Shown here: positions 60,070-64,000 of the stretch, piece after piece
Layout: every line of letters begins with the position of its first letter
Position numbering within the stretch: position 1 is the first letter of the stretch
Program-made: the position numbers and the translations under genes
The notes under the pieces: generated by a model
Seen by the model: the letters and a program-made list of their open reading frames with translations, nothing else
Database searches by the model: none
What the model was told of the DNA's origin: nothing
NCBI RefSeq assembly: GCF_030499515.1
Contig: NZ_JASTWJ010000001.1
Span: 4,382,001 to 4,446,000, forward strand
Source: Streptomyces sp. DT2A-34
GTDB taxonomy: Bacteria > Actinomycetota > Actinomycetes > Streptomycetales > Streptomycetaceae
DNA length: 64,000 bases
Direction of reading: 5' to 3'

Positions 60070-60362
60070 TCAGTTCGCCTGTCGTTGGCCCCGGGCGCAG
60101 GACCGTCGGTTCCTGTGCCCGGGGTCTTTCGCTCTCACCTCCGCCATGCTGCCGAGGTGGTCGACATTCCAGCGGACCTATCGTCCATGCCCCGTCTACG
60201 AACCCGCGTTTCGTGCCTCAGCGCCAACCGCCGATCACGCGACCGAGGCTTACATTGCAGTCGGCATGGTTCGTTACCGTGTACGAGTTCAGACACTGCC
60301 CCACTGACCACAAGGTCACCCAAAGGATTGCTAACCGGCTTGAAATGCGATAAAGGCACCAT
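60070..60362. other. Post-integrase spacer
   Basis: Gene-free stretch holding a terminator and then sequence that could include the element end, but no attachment core could be recognised. The tandem repeat begins at 60363. Confidence 0.4.
60087..60126 (+). terminator. Terminator hairpin after integrase
   Basis: A stem of about 14 bp (CCCCGGGCGCAGGA against TCCTGTGCCCGGGG with one wobble pair), an 8-base loop, and a short T-rich CTTTC after it. Confidence 0.65.
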
Positions 60363-60508
60363 AGCCGCGAGCCGCGAGCCGCGAGCCGCGAGCCGCGAGC
60401 CGCGAGCCGCGAGCCGCGAGCCGCGAGCCGCGAGCCGCGAGCCGCGAGCCGCGAGCCGCGAGCCGCGAGCCGCGAGCCGCGAGCCGCGAGCCGCGAGCCG
60501 CGAGCCGC
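60363..60508. repeat. 7-bp tandem repeat, about 21 copies
   Basis: The unit AGCCGCG is repeated 20 times exactly plus six bases, with no mismatch. A 7-bp unit is not a multiple of three, so copy number changes shift any reading frame through it. It sits about 20 bp upstream of the next gene's start codon. Confidence 0.9.
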
Positions 60509-60529
60509 TGACCGACTGGAGGCGTGGGT

Positions 60530-62257
60530 TTGTTAGAGGCGGTCGGCTTGTTCGGTAGCCAGCCGCTTCGCGTTCCCGTGGGACAAGACGCCCATCGGTG
60601 GAGCACCTTCCACGGTGAACGCACTCTTGTCGTCGCCGCCCGCACGGTCACCTCGACCGTACGCGCCCTCGAAACACTGCCGTCGCTCCTGCGCGACGAC
60701 GCCCGCGTGACCGTCGTCTTCGCCTACGACCCCACTTCCGCTTTCAACGACGGCGTCCTCGGCCTCCTCCACTCCGCCGGCTGTCGGGTCGCTCCCTGGG
60801 AGCAGCTGGGGCAGATCGCCCCCGACCTAATCCTGTCCGCCAGCGAGAACATCGACGTGCCGGAGGGCGACTGCCCGGTGCTGGTGCTGCCGCACGGCGT
60901 CGGCTTCCAGAAGTTCGTGCCGGATTCCCGGAGTCACCACGAGCGGCTTTCCGGAGTTGTGCCGGATTCCCTGCTGGAGTCGGGACGTGCCTGGCTTGCG
61001 GTCTCGCATCCGGCGCAGGAGGAGCAGTTGCTCGCCACCCATCCCAAGGCGGCCGGTCGCACGCTGCTGGTCGGTGATCCATGTTTCGACGAGTTGGTGG
61101 GCAGCCGGTCGCGCAGGGGGGCGTACCGAGAGGCGTTGGGCGTCGCGGAGCATCAGCGTCTGGTTGTGGTCAGTTCGACCTGGGGCCGCACCTCACTCCT
61201 GGGGAGTCTCCCGGATCTTCTCCCGCGTCTGATCGCCCAACTGCCCTGTGACGAGTACCGGGTCGGCGCGATCGTCCACCCCAATGTGTGGTCGGCCCAC
61301 GGGGCCTGGCAGATCCGCACCCTGCAGGCCGCGGCCCTGGACGCGGGTCTGCTGCTGATGCCGACCGTCCACGCCTGGCGGCCCGCGCTCGTCGCCGCCG
61401 ACCTCGTCGTGGGCGATCACGGCTCCGTGACGCTGTACGGCGCGGCGGCCGGCACCCCTCTGCTGCTCGCGGCATACGGCAGCGACGCGGTGCCCGGGAC
61501 CGCCGTCCACGAACTGGCGGCCATCGCGCCCCGGCTCGAACCGCGCGGAAACCTGCGCCAGCAGGTGGAGGACGTCATACGCGGGCACATGCCCGAGCGG
61601 TACGCCGCCGTCGCCGCGCAGGCCTTCGCCGAACCCGGGCATGCCCTGGCCAGGCTCCGCACCGCCCTCTACCGCCTACTCAAGCTCCCTGAGCCGTCCT
61701 CCCGCCCGCCCGGTCCCCTGATTCTGCCGGTTCCGGATCCGCCCGCCTCGCCGGTCACCTCGTGGCAGGTAACCACCACCGTCACCGGGAACAGCGTGGC
61801 GCCGAGCGTCACCGTGCACCGCTTTCCGGCAACCGTCACCTCGTACGGCAAGACCAGCCCGGAGTCCGCCGCCCTGTTCACGCACCTGGCCTGCGTAGAC
61901 GACGAACGCGACCGTCGGCTAACCGAGAGCGCCTCGGTTCTCGTCCGACGCCAGCCCACGCCCACGTCGGTCGGAGCACTGTGCTGGATCGAGGACGCCC
62001 TCGCCCAGTTGCCCGGAAGCCTGCTCGCGGCGTCGGCGGTGCGCGGGGGCACCTGCCTGGTCGGCCTTCGGGACGGCCCGGTCGTGGAGGCGGCGGTGAC
62101 CGGTCCGGCGCCGGATCCGGGCCTGCTGGCCGCGATCGTCTACGCCTGCCTGCGCGCGGGACTTCCGTTGGACGGTGCCCAAGTGGCACTGCGGATCGGT
62201 GACCTGCGGGACGAGGACGTCGTACTGCGCCTTCGTCCCGCGCCGCCGAGCGGATAG
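60530..62257 (+). CDS. GT-B-like protein (CDP-glycerol transferase-like fold)
   Basis: About 575 residues from TTG 60530 (GGAGG seven bases before; GTG 60524 is the other choice). The N-terminal two-thirds shows TLVVAARTVTSTVRALETLPSL, RVTVVFAYDPTSAFNDGV, VLVLPHGVGFQKFV, AWLAVSHPAQEEQLLATHP, RLVVVSSTWGRTSLLG and VVGDHGSVTLYGAAAGTPLLLAAYG, the order of a GT-B fold, as in CDP-glycerol glycerophosphotransferases. The C-terminal 180 residues form a separate beta-rich domain. Streptomyces homologues often carry uninformative names. It is convergent with the NB-ARC gene. Confidence 0.68.
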   Translation: MLEAVGLFGSQPLRVPVGQDAHRWSTFHGERTLVVAARTVTSTVRALETLPSLLRDDARVTVVFAYDPTSAFNDGVLGLLHSAGCRVAPWEQLGQIAPDLILSASENIDVPEGDCPVLVLPHGVGFQKFVPDSRSHHERLSGVVPDSLLESGRAWLAVSHPAQEEQLLATHPKAAGRTLLVGDPCFDELVGSRSRRGAYREALGVAEHQRLVVVSSTWGRTSLLGSLPDLLPRLIAQLPCDEYRVGAIVHPNVWSAHGAWQIRTLQAAALDAGLLLMPTVHAWRPALVAADLVVGDHGSVTLYGAAAGTPLLLAAYGSDAVPGTAVHELAAIAPRLEPRGNLRQQVEDVIRGHMPERYAAVAAQAFAEPGHALARLRTALYRLLKLPEPSSRPPGPLILPVPDPPASPVTSWQVTTTVTGNSVAPSVTVHRFPATVTSYGKTSPESAALFTHLACVDDERDRRLTESASVLVRRQPTPTSVGALCWIEDALAQLPGSLLAASAVRGGTCLVGLRDGPVVEAAVTGPAPDPGLLAAIVYACLRAGLPLDGAQVALRIGDLRDEDVVLRLRPAPPSG

Positions 62258-62285
62258 CCCCTGCTCACCTCACCGGGAACCGGAC

Positions 62286-64000
62286 TCAGCGGTCGAGATC
62301 GTCCAGCCGTCGCCGCAGCTCCTCCACCTCGCGCTGGTTGCCTAGCGCCTCGTAGATGTCGGCGGCCCGGCCCATGCACTCGCGCACCAACTCCTCGTGA
62401 CCACCAGCCCCCTTGGCCACGTCGGCGAGCTGTACCCAGGCCTGGGCCTCGTACTGCATCCCGTCCGCCACCTCGGCCAGTTCCCCGATCGCCTCCCGTA
62501 GGTCGTGGATCGCCTGCCCGGTGTCGCCGAGACGACCGTGTGCGACGCCAATGGCGGCCTTCACTCGTGCCGCCATCCGCCGGTCGGGCTCCCTACGGTT
62601 CTCCAGTTCCCGCTGTGCCCGGCGCAGCAGGTCCATGGCCTCCGCGTGATCTCCCTGGGCATCCAGCGCGCATCCGAGGAAGAAGGTGGCGAGGGCGACA
62701 CCGCGGGTTTCCCCGGCCTGTTCGTTGAGTCGGAGGGAGCGCCGGTACGCCCCGGCCGCTTCGGTCGGTGCGACGACGTCCAGGTACCGGCCGAGGAATT
62801 CCTGGACGGAGGCCTGCAAGGCGAGGCGATCGGTCGCCGCCGCCAGGTCGACGGCCCGCTCCAGTTGCTCTCCCGCGCGGTCGTTCTCCCCGAGGTCCAG
62901 CAGTGGACGTGACAGTAGGCTGCGCAGCCGGGCACAGCCCGCCGTGGCCTCCTCGTCGGTCTCCCCTGCCATGTCTGCCGCGGCGATCGCTGCCTCGGCC
63001 GCCTCGATGCCCAGGTCCAGTGTTTCCGTCCATGCCCTGAGGTAGCGGTGGTAGAGGAACAGCACCGAGAACGTCTCGGCCAGCCGCCAGGCCAGGGTGT
63101 ACAGCCCGTGTCCGACAGCCTCACGCAGTACCGCGAGAATGGAGGAGCGCTCGGTGTTCAGCCACTCCAGCGGCGCTGGACCGCCGACTGCGGCGAAGGG
63201 GTCGCGGGCGTTCCCCAGCAGGTCGTCGAGCTCGGCGATCCGCAGCCGCTCCTTCCTCAGCGCCCGGTCGGCGAACGCGCTCAGCACGAGATAGTGCGTG
63301 CCTACGCGCTCTGTCAGTGCCACCTGCTCGGTCTGCGGCTCCTCCTCGGCCGCGCACTCGCGGGCATGCAGACGAACCAGATCGTGCATGCGGTACCGGT
63401 CGTCGCGCATCTTCTCCACCAGGCTGGCCTTCGCCAGCACGCCCAGCAGACGCTTCGCGCTCCCCGGGTCGACACCGACAGTGACCGCGGCCACGCCGGC
63501 GTCGAAGAGACCGAACGGCAGCCATCCGAGCAGCCGGTAGAACCGGGCTGCGTCGGGCGGCAGCAGCCGGTAGGAGGGACCCAGAACTGCGGACACCGAG
63601 GACTCCTCCCCGTCCAGCGCGAGCCCAGCCAGTCGGCCGGCCTCGTCGTCGAGTTCGGCGGCCAGTTCCGCCATGCTGAGACTCTCCTCGTCCAGCCGCG
63701 CCGCCACCACCAGCAAGGCCACGGGCAGCCCGTCACACAGCTCCACTAGCCGCCGCGCGGCCTCCGGCTCGGCCTCGACCGCCTCAGGCCCGCAGTGGTC
63801 CTTCAGCAGTTCCAGCCCGCCATGTATATCCAGCGGCTTGACGCGGACGAACCGGGCACGGCCGCCCTGGACCGCCAGTTCACTGATCCTGGTGTGACTT
63901 GTGGCGAGTACGGCGCTACCCGCCCCCTTGGGAATCAACGCGCGAACCTGTGCAGGCTGGTTCACGTCGTCGAGGACGAGAAGGATGCGCAGCTCGGCCG
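62286..64000 (-). CDS. NB-ARC ATPase with TPR repeats, 5' end outside window
   Basis: The frame is open to the window edge, so the start lies beyond 64000. The Walker B region LRILLVLDDVNQPAQVRALIP is at the very edge, followed by AVLATSHTRISEL, GLPVALLVVAARLDE (GLPL-type motif) and a MHDLVRLHAREC segment, the NB-ARC order of STAND ATPases of AfsR/SARP type without the SARP part visible. From about 300 residues onward it has TPR-like helix repeats. It may sense a signal and regulate transcription or defence. It runs convergent with the GT-B-like gene, 28 bp apart. Confidence 0.85.
   Translation of the reverse strand, partial: AELRILLVLDDVNQPAQVRALIPKGAGSAVLATSHTRISELAVQGGRARFVRVKPLDIHGGLELLKDHCGPEAVEAEPEAARRLVELCDGLPVALLVVAARLDEESLSMAELAAELDDEAGRLAGLALDGEESSVSAVLGPSYRLLPPDAARFYRLLGWLPFGLFDAGVAAVTVGVDPGSAKRLLGVLAKASLVEKMRDDRYRMHDLVRLHARECAAEEEPQTEQVALTERVGTHYLVLSAFADRALRKERLRIAELDDLLGNARDPFAAVGGPAPLEWLNTERSSILAVLREAVGHGLYTLAWRLAETFSVLFLYHRYLRAWTETLDLGIEAAEAAIAAADMAGETDEEATAGCARLRSLLSRPLLDLGENDRAGEQLERAVDLAAATDRLALQASVQEFLGRYLDVVAPTEAAGAYRRSLRLNEQAGETRGVALATFFLGCALDAQGDHAEAMDLLRRAQRELENRREPDRRMAARVKAAIGVAHGRLGDTGQAIHDLREAIGELAEVADGMQYEAQAWVQLADVAKGAGGHEELVRECMGRAADIYEALGNQREVEELRRRLDDLDR

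Noticed and set aside
60085..60558. Plus-strand frame encoding a 7-residue periodic peptide through the tandem repeat
   Set aside because: The periodicity is a by-product of the 7-bp DNA repeat; the frame starts inside the terminator region and has no ribosome site.
1..64000. tRNA genes as integration targets and CRISPR arrays
   Set aside because: Scanning both strands for T-loop-like GGTTCGANTCC contexts gave only matches inside coding regions, and no spaced direct repeats of CRISPR type were seen; a covariance-model search would be decisive.

Overview
High-GC DNA with Streptomyces-style gene content (DUF317, MAB_1171c, DUF6879/DUF6082, EcsC, WhiB and XRE proteins, many GTG starts and 4-bp stop/start overlaps). 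It reads as an accessory, mosaic part of a Streptomyces or closely related chromosome or large plasmid. No rRNA, tRNA or CRISPR array was recognised.

Layout. (1) 1-12.6 kb: an integrative/mobilisable element. It has DUF317 proteins, a relaxase with MobC, a DUF2637 membrane protein, a WhiB protein, a DnaC-like ATPase, a phage-type replication protein and an XRE regulator. The integrase is not in view here. (2) 12.7-18.5 kb: an amidohydrolase / MAB_1171c membrane protein / HEXXH metallopeptidase operon, an F420-type oxidoreductase and a DUF6879-DUF6082 operon. (3) 18.6-19.5 kb: a complete IS5-family element with a TTA target duplication. (4) 19.5-23.8 kb: a small HTH protein, an Hsp70-like ATPase followed by a GrpE-like protein, and a DUF5710-HNH protein. 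(5) 24.1-31.3 kb: ABC exporter, two aminoglycoside-phosphotransferase-fold proteins, a glutamine-synthetase-family ligase and an APC permease, all on the minus strand. (6) 31.4-37.9 kb: a helical-repeat protein, small membrane and soluble proteins, an XRE-TPR regulator, a HAD phosphatase, DUF6886 and EcsC. (7) 38.0-40.5 kb: a group II intron sitting exactly inside the GTG start codon of a deoxyribosyltransferase-like gene. (8) 41.0-42.5 kb: a tyrosine integrase with a LacI-type HTH insert. (9) 42.9-51.7 kb: an eight-gene, tightly coupled operon that looks like an undescribed biosynthetic cluster: two glycosyltransferases, a degenerate D-2-hydroxyacid dehydrogenase, a MoaA-like and a second radical SAM enzyme, a nucleotidyltransferase-like protein, an O-carbamoyltransferase and an HD hydrolase. 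A divergent GltX-type glutamyl-tRNA synthetase abuts it tail to tail. (10) 53.2-60.1 kb: a protein with four tandem HTH units, an anti-sigma-type ATPase, a large unknown protein, and an excisionase/XRE/integrase module. (11) 60.1-64 kb: a 7-bp tandem repeat of about 21 copies, a GT-B-like protein and an NB-ARC/TPR protein that runs off the window.

The strongest new signal is regulatory. Four promoters (near 33.3, 34.9, 42.8 and 54.8 kb) share one composite architecture: GTCAAG, 20-21 bp, the palindrome CGGACANNNTGTCCG, 18-19 bp, then a -10-like TGGAAT variant. Each points at a gene: the small-protein operon, the HAD gene beside the XRE-TPR regulator, the biosynthetic operon and the anti-sigma-type ATPase. 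This suggests a dedicated regulon that ties the XRE-TPR regulator to the orphan cluster.
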